Positions 1 through 7,786 of a stretch of DNA of 64,000 nt are shown in pieces. Source of the stretch: Planctomycetota bacterium (lineage in GTDB: Bacteria > Planctomycetota > Planctomycetia > Pirellulales > Lacipirellulaceae); the NCBI GenBank assembly GCA_029781135.1, contig JAKOXH010000029.1:1-64000 (forward strand), read 5' to 3'. The translations under genes were made by a program, and so were the position numbers. The notes below the pieces were generated by a model. That model saw nothing but the letters and a program-made list of their open reading frames with translations, did no database searches and was not told the DNA's origin. Positions within the stretch are counted from its first letter, which is position 1, and every line of letters begins with the position of its first letter.

Positions 1-251
1 TGCGGGCATGTGAAAGAGGGGTCGAGGCAACGCTCTGTTTTCGTTAAGCGTCACCGATCATAAACAGAAAAATGGCCGTGTCAACACCGGTTCGTCGCCT
101 GAGGAAAAATTTTTTTCAGCCGGCGATCCATGCCGATCTAATCCCTTTGGGGGATTGAGAGCGACGCGCGGGCGATGCGCAACTTCTCTTGTCGAAAGGG
201 GCGCCGCGCCCCAAGATGAATTCGCCCCAAGGTCAAGCGAGGAATTGAAAA

Positions 252-503
252 ATGAATGATCGAATTGAAATGAAGGTCAATGATGATCGCGGGGAACATG
301 ACATAATTTACGAAGCACTGAAGTGGATCCGACAAAGCATCGTGCGCACTCAGCAGCGGGGCGTCCGCTGTGATCTGCCCGTCAGAGTCAAATTCACCGT
401 TCAGCTAACGGACGTGGCGATGGCGCAATTCCCGGTCGATCCTGATTGGGCTCAGCTCGATCGTTTAGAAGCTGAAACTTCCTCGGACTATCGATCTTAT
501 TAA
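252..503 (+). CDS. Small hypothetical protein (83 aa)
   Basis: No family recognised. The product is a short, mixed-charge soluble protein without signal peptide, membrane segment or cysteine motif. It has a central basic patch around residues 29-46 and an acidic tail. The ATG at 252 is supported by a GAGGA Shine-Dalgarno at 239-243 with an 8-nt spacer, which is the main reason to believe the gene. The upstream 250 bases contain no other convincing ORF. It is monocistronic as far as can be seen, because the next gene is on the opposite strand. Confidence 0.55.
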   Translation: MNDRIEMKVNDDRGEHDIIYEALKWIRQSIVRTQQRGVRCDLPVRVKFTVQLTDVAMAQFPVDPDWAQLDRLEAETSSDYRSY

Positions 504-603
504 TTGGAACGACGGGCCCCAAGATGTGAGCCGGACTTGAAAAGAAAGGCGAACTACGGGATGCTGGGATCATGCGGTGTAGTGTTTGTGAAAGCCGACC
601 ACG

Positions 604-1074
604 TTAGCGTAGACTCCGATTGATCTGGCGTTGCAATCGTTCATATTCCTTTTCCTGCTCATCGTGAATCAGCTCCATATTGTGTCGGAATTGAGCGTCG
701 AATTGTTCTTGGGCCTGTTGGCGCTGTTGTTCGTTGGCCCGCTGAATCTGTGGACGTAATAGGACGCTCAAGGCGACGCAGCCGCCGAATACGACCGCCG
801 CGGAAATTCCGATTGCCACGATGCAACCCAAAGAGGCTTTGAACCCAGATTGAAACGCATCACCGGATGTCTTGTGATGATGGACGAACAGAGCTTGCGG
901 AATGGTGGCCTGAATCGGCGGCCCCCAGGCATCGTCCACCGATTGCGGTTGTTGGTGCGGCACGGGGATCACCAAGGCTGCCCGACACGCCGGACAGACC
1001 GTCGAGCGCCCGGCCCATTTGTCGGCGGTCTGAAACGACCTTTGGCAACCGGAGCATGTTACGCGAATCGCCAC
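604..1074 (-). CDS. Zinc-ribbon, single-pass membrane protein (156 aa)
   Basis: The N-terminus holds a four-cysteine zinc ribbon (C7, C10, C27, C30) of the kind that opens many planctomycete membrane and sensor proteins. One transmembrane helix lies at about 81-106, followed by a Gln/Glu/Arg-rich, probably coiled-coil tail at 108-156. The start is a GTG at 1074: it gives the usual MAIRVTC opening and has a GGGGAGG Shine-Dalgarno at 1081-1087, six bases away. Longer frames reach 1269 but add sequence without family character. Function unknown; zinc binding and a membrane scaffold role are inference. Confidence 0.65.
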   Translation of the reverse strand: MAIRVTCSGCQRSFQTADKWAGRSTVCPACRAALVIPVPHQQPQSVDDAWGPPIQATIPQALFVHHHKTSGDAFQSGFKASLGCIVAIGISAAVVFGGCVALSVLLRPQIQRANEQQRQQAQEQFDAQFRHNMELIHDEQEKEYERLQRQINRSLR

Positions 1075-1265
1075 CTTCCACCTCCCCGCGGCGTTTGCCA
1101 TTAACGTCAGCGATGAACGCGGAGGCTTGTTCGCTCGCCGCCTCCTGAAGTGCATCGTGGACACGAAAGATGGCCCCAGCGCTGCTGAAACAAATGAGCG
1201 TCGCTCAGTTAGAATGCCGGACCGCGGCTCGCCAAGGCCATCTCTCGTGCATAGGCCTTTCCGAT

Positions 1266-1376
1266 GCATGGCAGGTGATCCCGGCGCTGCTTAACGAAAT
1301 TGAGCGTTACCCAATTAGATGCCGGGCTGCGGCTCGCCGGAATCACCTGCCATGCACAGGATTGCTAGTCCTGTGC
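1266..1376. repeat. Inverted repeat plus hairpin beside tRNA-Phe
   Basis: GCATGGCAGGTGAT begins the left arm (1266-1286) and its complement ends the right arm (1335-1355), with one mismatch in 21. The right arm runs into a second hairpin, GCACAGGA/TCCTGTGC at 1354-1361 and 1369-1376. The interior contains a degenerate copy of sequence found at 1190-1233. No coding role is apparent. Confidence 0.6.
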
Positions 1377-1431
1377 ACGACCCATACCGGCAGCAGGACG
1401 TTAGGCCACCCGTTTGGTAGAATGACCCTAG

Positions 1432-1504
1432 TGGACAGGGCCGGGATCGAACCGGCGACACCAGGATTTTCAGTCCTGTGCTCTACCAACTGAGCTACCT
1501 GTCC
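1432..1504 (-). tRNA. tRNA-Phe (anticodon GAA)
   Basis: On the minus strand the 73 bases fold as a complete cloverleaf. The acceptor stem is GGACAGG/CCTGTCC, the D-arm contains AGCTCAGTTGGTAGAGC, the anticodon stem-loop carries CTGAAAA (anticodon GAA), and the T-arm has GGTTCGATCC. The discriminator base is A. CCA is not encoded, so it must be added after transcription. Confidence 0.97.
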
Positions 1505-1561
1505 AGCGAATACCTATATGATATTGAAAACCGCTCGACTGTAAATGGCAGCGGAAAGGCA

Positions 1562-3196
1562 ATGGAACTTCAACGCGGGAAAATGAGGGTTCGGCGGGTG
1601 GCTTTGTGGCGATTGGTCTTAGGAATTAGCGCAGTTGCTATGCCGGGGATTGCGACGCATGGTCGAGCGTTGGCTGGTTTTACGGCTGACAGCCCCGAAG
1701 TGAAGCAGCTGGTCGATGGGGGACTGGCTTACCTCAGCACGAATACGGACGACCGTCTCGGTGGAAAGTGTTTGGTTGGCCTGGCGTTTATCAAGGCTGG
1801 CCGGGGCGATCATGCGCGCGTGAACGAAGCAGTGCAGGCCTGTTACGCGGCGATGAAGGCGAACGTCAGCGACAATGATCTGGATGTCTACAGCAATGGA
1901 TTGGCGGTGGTGTTTTTGTGCGAGGCGGGCGCGCGACAATACGCGATGCAAATTGAATGGTACCTTGACCGACTGAAAAAGCGGCAAATGAGTCAGGGAG
2001 GCTGGGGCTACGTGGGCTACGCGACGGGCGATACTTCGCAGTCGCAATGTGTGGCATTAGGACTTTGGGAAGCCAGCCGACATGGTTTTAACTTGGGCCA
2101 GGAATCGGTCGACAAATTCGCAGACTGGCTCCTAAAAACGCAGGGGCCGGCTGGCGAGTGGGGCTATCAAGGGATTGTGACAACGACGGACACTCCCGCG
2201 CCGCAAGAGAATGTGTCTTGCGCCATGGTATCGGCCGGTCTGGGTAGCACGTATATATGTGCCGAGCTATTTGGTTTGCGAGGCACGACGAAGACTGGGA
2301 AGTCGGTAAATAGTTCTGAGGCGTTGCCTGCCGCGTTACGGGCCGTGAGTGCGGCTGGCGGCGCGAAGGTATACCGCCCGCACCTGGCCAATGCAGCCAA
2401 GATACAAAGTGCCATAACTCGCGGCCACGATTGGATGTCGAAGAACTACAAGATCGATCTCGACGCCAAGACGTATTACTATCTTTACAGTCTCGAGCGA
2501 TACAGCAGTTTTCGGGAGGAGTTCGAAAATGCCACCGAGGAATCGCCGAAATGGTACAACGACGGCGTCAAATACTTGATGGAGCATAAAGGAGTCGATG
2601 GAGGCTGGTCCGGCTTTTGCGGGAATGCATGCGACACCGCATTTGCCACGCTATTCATGCTGCGATCGACGCAAAAGAGCATTCAGGCCAAGTTGAGCGA
2701 AGGCATGTTGCTTGCCGGGCGGGGGCTGCCGACGAAATTATCGCGGGCCAAATTGCGCAACGGCGAATTGATCGTCGAACAAGTGCATACGAAGGTCGAT
2801 CAATTGCTGACGATGATTGACGACGGTAATGATGCCGTGCTCGACGACCTGGCGCGCGACCCGAGTCAATTGGTGGTTGAACACGTGGATGAAAAGAGCG
2901 CACGGCGCTTACAGCAGCTCGTGCGTGGCGGCGAACCCGAAGTGCGAATTCTGGCGGTGCGGACGTTGGGACGAACCGGTAACTTGGATTATGTGCCGAC
3001 GTTATTGTATGCGCTCACCGACCCGGATCGACGAGTTGTTATCGAAGCGCGCGACGAACTGAAATTCATCAGCCGCAATTTCGAAGGACTCGGGCCCCCC
3101 AACGAGTTTAATGAACAGCAGCGCTACGAAGCGGTCGACGCTTGGAAGAAGTGGTATCTTTCGATTCGCCCGTCGGCAGTTTTGGAACAACCGTAA
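1562..3196 (+). CDS. Exported prenyltransferase/squalene-cyclase-like alpha-toroid protein with HEAT tail (544 aa)
   Basis: After an N-terminal signal-like segment (MRVRRVALWRLVLG then a hydrophobic stretch ending GRALA) come repeats with the QGGWGY, GEWGYQG and GGWSGF motifs of alpha/alpha-toroid proteins of the squalene-cyclase/prenyltransferase fold. The last ~130 residues look like HEAT repeats. No DXDD cyclase motif is visible, so enzyme activity is doubtful; this planctomycete family is usually left as a repeat protein. The start is taken at 1562, after GGAAAGG; 1583 is an alternative. The open frame runs back to 1478, but that would begin inside tRNA-Phe. It is first of a five-gene run and ends two bases before the next start. 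Confidence 0.8.
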   Translation: MELQRGKMRVRRVALWRLVLGISAVAMPGIATHGRALAGFTADSPEVKQLVDGGLAYLSTNTDDRLGGKCLVGLAFIKAGRGDHARVNEAVQACYAAMKANVSDNDLDVYSNGLAVVFLCEAGARQYAMQIEWYLDRLKKRQMSQGGWGYVGYATGDTSQSQCVALGLWEASRHGFNLGQESVDKFADWLLKTQGPAGEWGYQGIVTTTDTPAPQENVSCAMVSAGLGSTYICAELFGLRGTTKTGKSVNSSEALPAALRAVSAAGGAKVYRPHLANAAKIQSAITRGHDWMSKNYKIDLDAKTYYYLYSLERYSSFREEFENATEESPKWYNDGVKYLMEHKGVDGGWSGFCGNACDTAFATLFMLRSTQKSIQAKLSEGMLLAGRGLPTKLSRAKLRNGELIVEQVHTKVDQLLTMIDDGNDAVLDDLARDPSQLVVEHVDEKSARRLQQLVRGGEPEVRILAVRTLGRTGNLDYVPTLLYALTDPDRRVVIEARDELKFISRNFEGLGPPNEFNEQQRYEAVDAWKKWYLSIRPSAVLEQP

Positions 3197-3198
3197 AG

Positions 3199-4104
3199 AT
3201 GGCAGCTAGCCGATCTCCATCACGAAATCAGTTGCGCGTCAGTTCGTACGACCGGGTGTCGAGCTGGATTGTGTCGATGCTGATTGTGGCGGGCGTTGGT
3301 GTGGGAAGTCTATTTTTGATTTACTTCTCGAATCGGTTCATTATCCAGGAGTTTGCCGTGCCGGTGACGCCGATTGCCACGGGCGGCGGAGGTACTGGCG
3401 GCGTCGGCGGATCGGCAAATGGCAGTGAGGCGGATACACCAATAACGGATGACGCGGCCACGTACTTTGATGAGCCGCAGGTCCAGGAGACGCTGTCTAC
3501 AATCGCATCCGCGGTGACGACGCGGACCGCGGTGCTGGCGGACGACACACTCGATATTGGTGCGGACATAACCCAGCAGCGAGGTGACGGCCGGTCGCCC
3601 GGGAGTGGTGGTGGCCGCGGGGGTGGCGTGGGGGGCGGAATCGGCTCGGGATTTGGGCCGGGCCGCGGAGGACCCAAGGAGCCACGGCGGGAAATACGTT
3701 TCGAGCCTGCAAACCTGAAGGAGTACGCCCAATGGCTCGACTTCTTTGAAATTGAGTTGGGAGTGCTAGGGCAAGACAATAAGGTCTACTACACTAGAAA
3801 CGTGAGTCGCGATAAGCCGGATGTTCGCGTCGGCGACCCGGCGCAAGAGACGCGGCTCTACATGAACCCGACCGATAGCCAGTTTGCCGCGCTCGATCGT
3901 CAACTGGCGACGAAATCGGGCATCGCTAGTAAGGGGCCAATCATACTGCAGTTTTACCCAGCGAAGGCGCAGACCATCCTATTCACCCTGGAACAGAAAA
4001 AAGCGGGAACGCGGAAGCCGGAGACGATTCGTAGCACGGTATTTCGCGTTACCCGGAACGGAAAGGCGTTCGAATTTAGTGTCGAAGATCAGACGTATCG
4101 GTAA
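3199..4104 (+). CDS. Single-pass membrane protein with Gly-rich linkers (301 aa)
   Basis: One transmembrane helix at about 22-43 is followed by two glycine-rich low-complexity linkers (about 62-75 and 130-165) and a C-terminal globular domain of about 130 residues. The layout resembles a periplasmic-facing linker protein, such as a TonB- or ExbD-like adaptor, but no diagnostic motif was found. The ATG at 3199 lies two bases after the preceding stop, so it is probably translationally coupled; no clear Shine-Dalgarno. Function not recognised. Confidence 0.7.
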   Translation: MAASRSPSRNQLRVSSYDRVSSWIVSMLIVAGVGVGSLFLIYFSNRFIIQEFAVPVTPIATGGGGTGGVGGSANGSEADTPITDDAATYFDEPQVQETLSTIASAVTTRTAVLADDTLDIGADITQQRGDGRSPGSGGGRGGGVGGGIGSGFGPGRGGPKEPRREIRFEPANLKEYAQWLDFFEIELGVLGQDNKVYYTRNVSRDKPDVRVGDPAQETRLYMNPTDSQFAALDRQLATKSGIASKGPIILQFYPAKAQTILFTLEQKKAGTRKPETIRSTVFRVTRNGKAFEFSVEDQTYR

Positions 4105-4235
4105 TGGCAGACTTCGTCGCGGCAGAAATCGACGTCGGAGTTAAAGAGCTACCGCTACGAGTTTTTCGATGCAATGAGCCGACTTGTGCGGCTGCCTGAA
4201 CGTCTTGTCTCAAGACAATCCCACCCCATCAAATC

Positions 4236-7200
4236 ATGTCTGCCCAAAGGTTCATCACGGAGCTTGATCGCCGGAAGGTACTTTCCGAGAAAGTGATGGC
4301 GAAACTGCGCGATGCGGTGGGAGGGATTCGAAATCCACTTTCCGCCGATCAACTCGCCGAGTTTCTCATTCAGAAGAAGCTGCTCACACGCGCGCAGGCG
4401 AATGATGTACTGGCGGGGCTGAGCCTGAGTGGCGTCAATTTGGGTCAGGAAGATGAAGAAGCTCCCTTAGGCCGGCACGCTGGTGAAAGCAGTTCGGTGT
4501 TTGCCTCGCATATTTTTAGCCACCCGGTCAGTCCGCCTCCACCGCCGCCCGAAGAAGAGGAGGAAATTCGACTGCTGCCCATTGAAGAAGATTTTGAAAC
4601 GTCACAAGAAAGATCCGATGTTATCGTGGATGAGGAAGTGCCGCTGCTCGGGGCGGCCCCCGCGCTGGAGCCGCTTCCCAGCGAACGAGTATCGCTCCCC
4701 GAGCCCAAGAAGCAGCGGGCGACGCGGATCGGCGAGGAGCCCGCCCCGGCCAATTTGATGGAAGCGGAATTGTCGTCGGCGGTGCAACCGGCGGCGGCCA
4801 CGGACCTGCCGACACCGACGGTGCGGCCGCAAGCGGCGGTGCGTCGTATCCGCGACAAGAAAAAGAACAAACCGTCGAAGAGTAAGAAGCGTTGGGACTC
4901 GCCGTTAATTCTCATTGGCGGTGGGGTGTTGGCTTTTTTGCTGTTGGCGGGGGGGATGATCGTATTCCTGATGAATTGGGAATCGGGTGATCAAAAATTG
5001 GCACTTGCGCGTGAGGCCATGAAGAGCGGCGCGTACGCCCAGGCCATTGAGCAGTTCCAATATTTTCTCGACTCATCACCTCGTCATGCCGAGCATAGTA
5101 CGGCGCGAGTCCAGCTGGCGATGCTGAAGATTCGTCAAGCCGCCGAGGCGAATGAGTATTCACAAGCGCTCGAACTAGCGCAAACGGAACTTAAGGCGAT
5201 CGAGGACGAACCGGCCTTTGAAACCGCGCGACCGGAAGTTGCGGATTTAGTCCCCAAGATTGCCGAGGGGCTCGCAAAAAAAGCGGAACAGGCGCCACCG
5301 CTTTCCGACGACACGAAGAAATTCGTGGAGTTGGCGAATAGGTCGATTGAATTGTGGAATAACACAACCTATCTGCCCAAGGAAATGCGCGATGAAGCCC
5401 GGCTGGCGAACATTCGTGACACACTGGAGCGCGTGGCTCGGCGACAACAATCGCAGCTGGCGTTGACCGACGGCCTAAAGGTGATGGATCAGGCGTTGGC
5501 TGCAAACAAGCCCATGGAGTCGTACGCGGCACATTTCAAGTTGCTTACGGAACATCCGGAACTGGCCGGCGAGAAGGCGTTGGCGGATGCGATCAAGAGA
5601 ACGACGGCTGCCGAGTTGGCGACGATAAAGTATGTCGCGGAACAAAAGGCGGCGCAGACGACGGATCACCCCACTCCTTGGGTTGCCGCCCTAGCCGTGG
5701 CGAACCGAAAACCAGGTACGACCGCGCCGGCCACGGGTACGGCCTGTATGCGCGTCGACGGCGCGGTGTACGGAATTGAGGTGGCAACTGGCAAAGTGTC
5801 GTGGCGTCGTTACGTGGGTTATTCGTCGAACGATTGGCCCATCGCAGTCGAAAACGATGTTATTTTGTGCGATGGAGCGCGTCACGAACTTGTTCGTCTG
5901 GAATCGGCAAATGGGAATTTGATTTGGCGTCAGCCGATTGGAGAGCCATTTGCCAAGCCGCTGATTGCCGGCGATCGAGCCTATATTCCGGCAAAGTCCG
6001 GCAAGCTGTTGGTCGTTGATCTGAAGAGTGGCGCACGGCTGGGTTACTTGCAGACCACACAGCCACTGCCGATTGCACCGGCGATTGATCGTACGAAGAC
6101 TCACCTGTATTTGCCGGGTGAGCGAGCCAGCATTTACACCATCACTTTACGGGATATGAAATGCACCGGCTCGTACTTCCTGGGACACGCGCCGGGCACG
6201 ATTCAAACGGCGCCCGTCATTGTGATGGATAAACTGGCGATTGTGGAAAACAACGGCGTGGAAACCAGTCGGCTGCATTTGTTGACCACGGATAATGCGG
6301 GAATACTAGCTAAGCAGCAGGCGGAACGGCGTTTGAATGGCTTGGTAACCTCGCCGCCAGAGACCACCGGCCGTGGTTTAATCGTTGTGACTGACCGCGA
6401 TCAGATCGAGGTTTACGATATCGCGGCAGGGAATGAAGGCGATGCTTTGACGCCAATCGCCGCGCGCGAAGCCACTAGCGCGCAACCTGTGACCCAACAC
6501 GTCGCAATAATTGGCCGCAATATTTGGATCGGCGATACGCAGCTCACGAAGTTCAATATCGTGCCGACGGGAAATCGGCTGCCGGTCGAGGAGATTGAGG
6601 ACAATTTCAACGGCTCCACGTTTGACCATCCACTAATGGCCTTTGGCGACGTGCTCGTCGAGTTGCATCACTCTAAAGGTAAAGCAGGCGCTATCGTGGC
6701 AGCCCTCAACACCAAACAAGGGCATGCCTATTGGCAAACTGAGCTGGCCGTGCCGCCGGCTGGCGCGCCAGTCGTGAATGAAGCAACCAAGTCGCTCACG
6801 GTCGCAAACGCGGCGGGTTACGCGTTTCGGCTGGACGAGGAGGCGTTTCGTTCGCGGGTCCAAGACGTGCCGCTCGTGGCGGAGCTTGCGCCGCCGCCGC
6901 CCCTGCTGTCCATGAGTGTGGCATTGGGTCAGGGCCGGGCAGTGTTCTGTGCGGCAAATTCGGAATGGGTCTTGTTGTCGCCGCCGAATCGTGGCGAAAC
7001 TGCGAGATGGTTGCGGCTTGATAGCCCGTTGGCCTGTGCGCCAACATTATTTGGTCGAGGGTTCTTAGCGCCGGCGGCGATCGGCCAGGTGTTCTACCTG
7101 AGCGCAGTCGATGGGAGTCGGTTAGCGGGGCCATTCCAACCGCTGGTCGAGACGAAATCGACATGGGCCTACCAACCGGCTGGCGTGATCGGGACGGACG

Positions 7201-7757
7201 GCAAACAGTTTGTCATCACCGATGGCGGCAAGCGCATCTTCGTGGTTGGCCTCAAGGAAACGCCTCAGCCGCACCTGGAAGCAGTGAAGGAAGGGGACGT
7301 GGGACCACGGCCCATCACATCACCGGTAGTGGTTATTGGCGATATGGCAATCGCGGTCGCGGCGAATTCCAGGCTCGTGAGGTTCAAGTTGCCGACGCTG
7401 GAATCGGCGGGCGAAGCGAATCTATCGGCGGCGGCGGAATGGGGTCCGTACGCCGCAGGCGACGTAGCCCTCGTGGCAACTGCCGACCAGAAGTTGATCG
7501 CGATTCCGAGCGCCGCCGACTTGCGGTGGCAAGTGCCGGTTGAGCACGGCCGACTGGCGGGGCCTCCACTGGTTGTGGGAAACAACGTGCTGCTGGCTTA
7601 CCAAAAGGGAGTCTTGGAGCGCCGGGCTTTGGCCGATGGCAAAGTGTTGGCCACCAAGAACGTGGAGCAGCCGTTATCCACGGGGCCAACGCCGTTTCTG
7701 CAGAAGTTGGTGCTCGCGGGCAATGACGGAACGATCTTAGTAGTTGATCAACCCTAG
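4236..7757 (+). CDS. TPR and PQQ-type beta-propeller membrane protein (1173 aa)
   Basis: Domains in order: an N-terminal helical module (residues 1-70, with DQLAEFLIQKKLLTRAQ), an acidic/proline-rich linker, a Lys/Arg-rich stretch, one transmembrane helix near 222-248, TPR-like helices at about 250-460, and a large repeat region from about 500 to the end with PQQ-type propeller blades (VYGIEVATGKVSWR, LVRLESANGNLIWRQ, LLVVDLKSGARLGY). The N-terminal module resembles the one before the kinase domain of the gene at 11991-13412. A membrane-anchored scaffold with an extracytoplasmic propeller is inferred. Third gene of the run, 131 bases after the previous one. Confidence 0.8.
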   Translation: MSAQRFITELDRRKVLSEKVMAKLRDAVGGIRNPLSADQLAEFLIQKKLLTRAQANDVLAGLSLSGVNLGQEDEEAPLGRHAGESSSVFASHIFSHPVSPPPPPPEEEEEIRLLPIEEDFETSQERSDVIVDEEVPLLGAAPALEPLPSERVSLPEPKKQRATRIGEEPAPANLMEAELSSAVQPAAATDLPTPTVRPQAAVRRIRDKKKNKPSKSKKRWDSPLILIGGGVLAFLLLAGGMIVFLMNWESGDQKLALAREAMKSGAYAQAIEQFQYFLDSSPRHAEHSTARVQLAMLKIRQAAEANEYSQALELAQTELKAIEDEPAFETARPEVADLVPKIAEGLAKKAEQAPPLSDDTKKFVELANRSIELWNNTTYLPKEMRDEARLANIRDTLERVARRQQSQLALTDGLKVMDQALAANKPMESYAAHFKLLTEHPELAGEKALADAIKRTTAAELATIKYVAEQKAAQTTDHPTPWVAALAVANRKPGTTAPATGTACMRVDGAVYGIEVATGKVSWRRYVGYSSNDWPIAVENDVILCDGARHELVRLESANGNLIWRQPIGEPFAKPLIAGDRAYIPAKSGKLLVVDLKSGARLGYLQTTQPLPIAPAIDRTKTHLYLPGERASIYTITLRDMKCTGSYFLGHAPGTIQTAPVIVMDKLAIVENNGVETSRLHLLTTDNAGILAKQQAERRLNGLVTSPPETTGRGLIVVTDRDQIEVYDIAAGNEGDALTPIAAREATSAQPVTQHVAIIGRNIWIGDTQLTKFNIVPTGNRLPVEEIEDNFNGSTFDHPLMAFGDVLVELHHSKGKAGAIVAALNTKQGHAYWQTELAVPPAGAPVVNEATKSLTVANAAGYAFRLDEEAFRSRVQDVPLVAELAPPPPLLSMSVALGQGRAVFCAANSEWVLLSPPNRGETARWLRLDSPLACAPTLFGRGFLAPAAIGQVFYLSAVDGSRLAGPFQPLVETKSTWAYQPAGVIGTDGKQFVITDGGKRIFVVGLKETPQPHLEAVKEGDVGPRPITSPVVVIGDMAIAVAANSRLVRFKLPTLESAGEANLSAAAEWGPYAAGDVALVATADQKLIAIPSAADLRWQVPVEHGRLAGPPLVVGNNVLLAYQKGVLERRALADGKVLATKNVEQPLSTGPTPFLQKLVLAGNDGTILVVDQP

Positions 7758-7786
7758 AACCGTGTGAATTGTGCAGGTAGCCCGCC

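Larger units (their letters stand above)
1075..1561. other. Intergenic stretch with tRNA-Phe and degenerate repeats
   Basis: These 487 bases hold the tRNA-Phe gene and, upstream of it, a degenerate repeat block. A 21-nt inverted repeat with one mismatch pairs 1266-1286 with 1335-1355. An 8-bp hairpin follows at 1354-1376. A direct repeat built on ATGCCGG and CGGCTCGCC occurs at about 1211-1233 and 1317-1338. No believable protein gene was found here. Confidence 0.6.

Noticed and set aside
1170..1493. ORF of 107 aa crossing the tRNA, containing DRAGIEPATPGFS
   Set aside because: The segment is translation of the strand opposite tRNA-Phe. This is a well-known artefact peptide, and no Shine-Dalgarno or other support exists.
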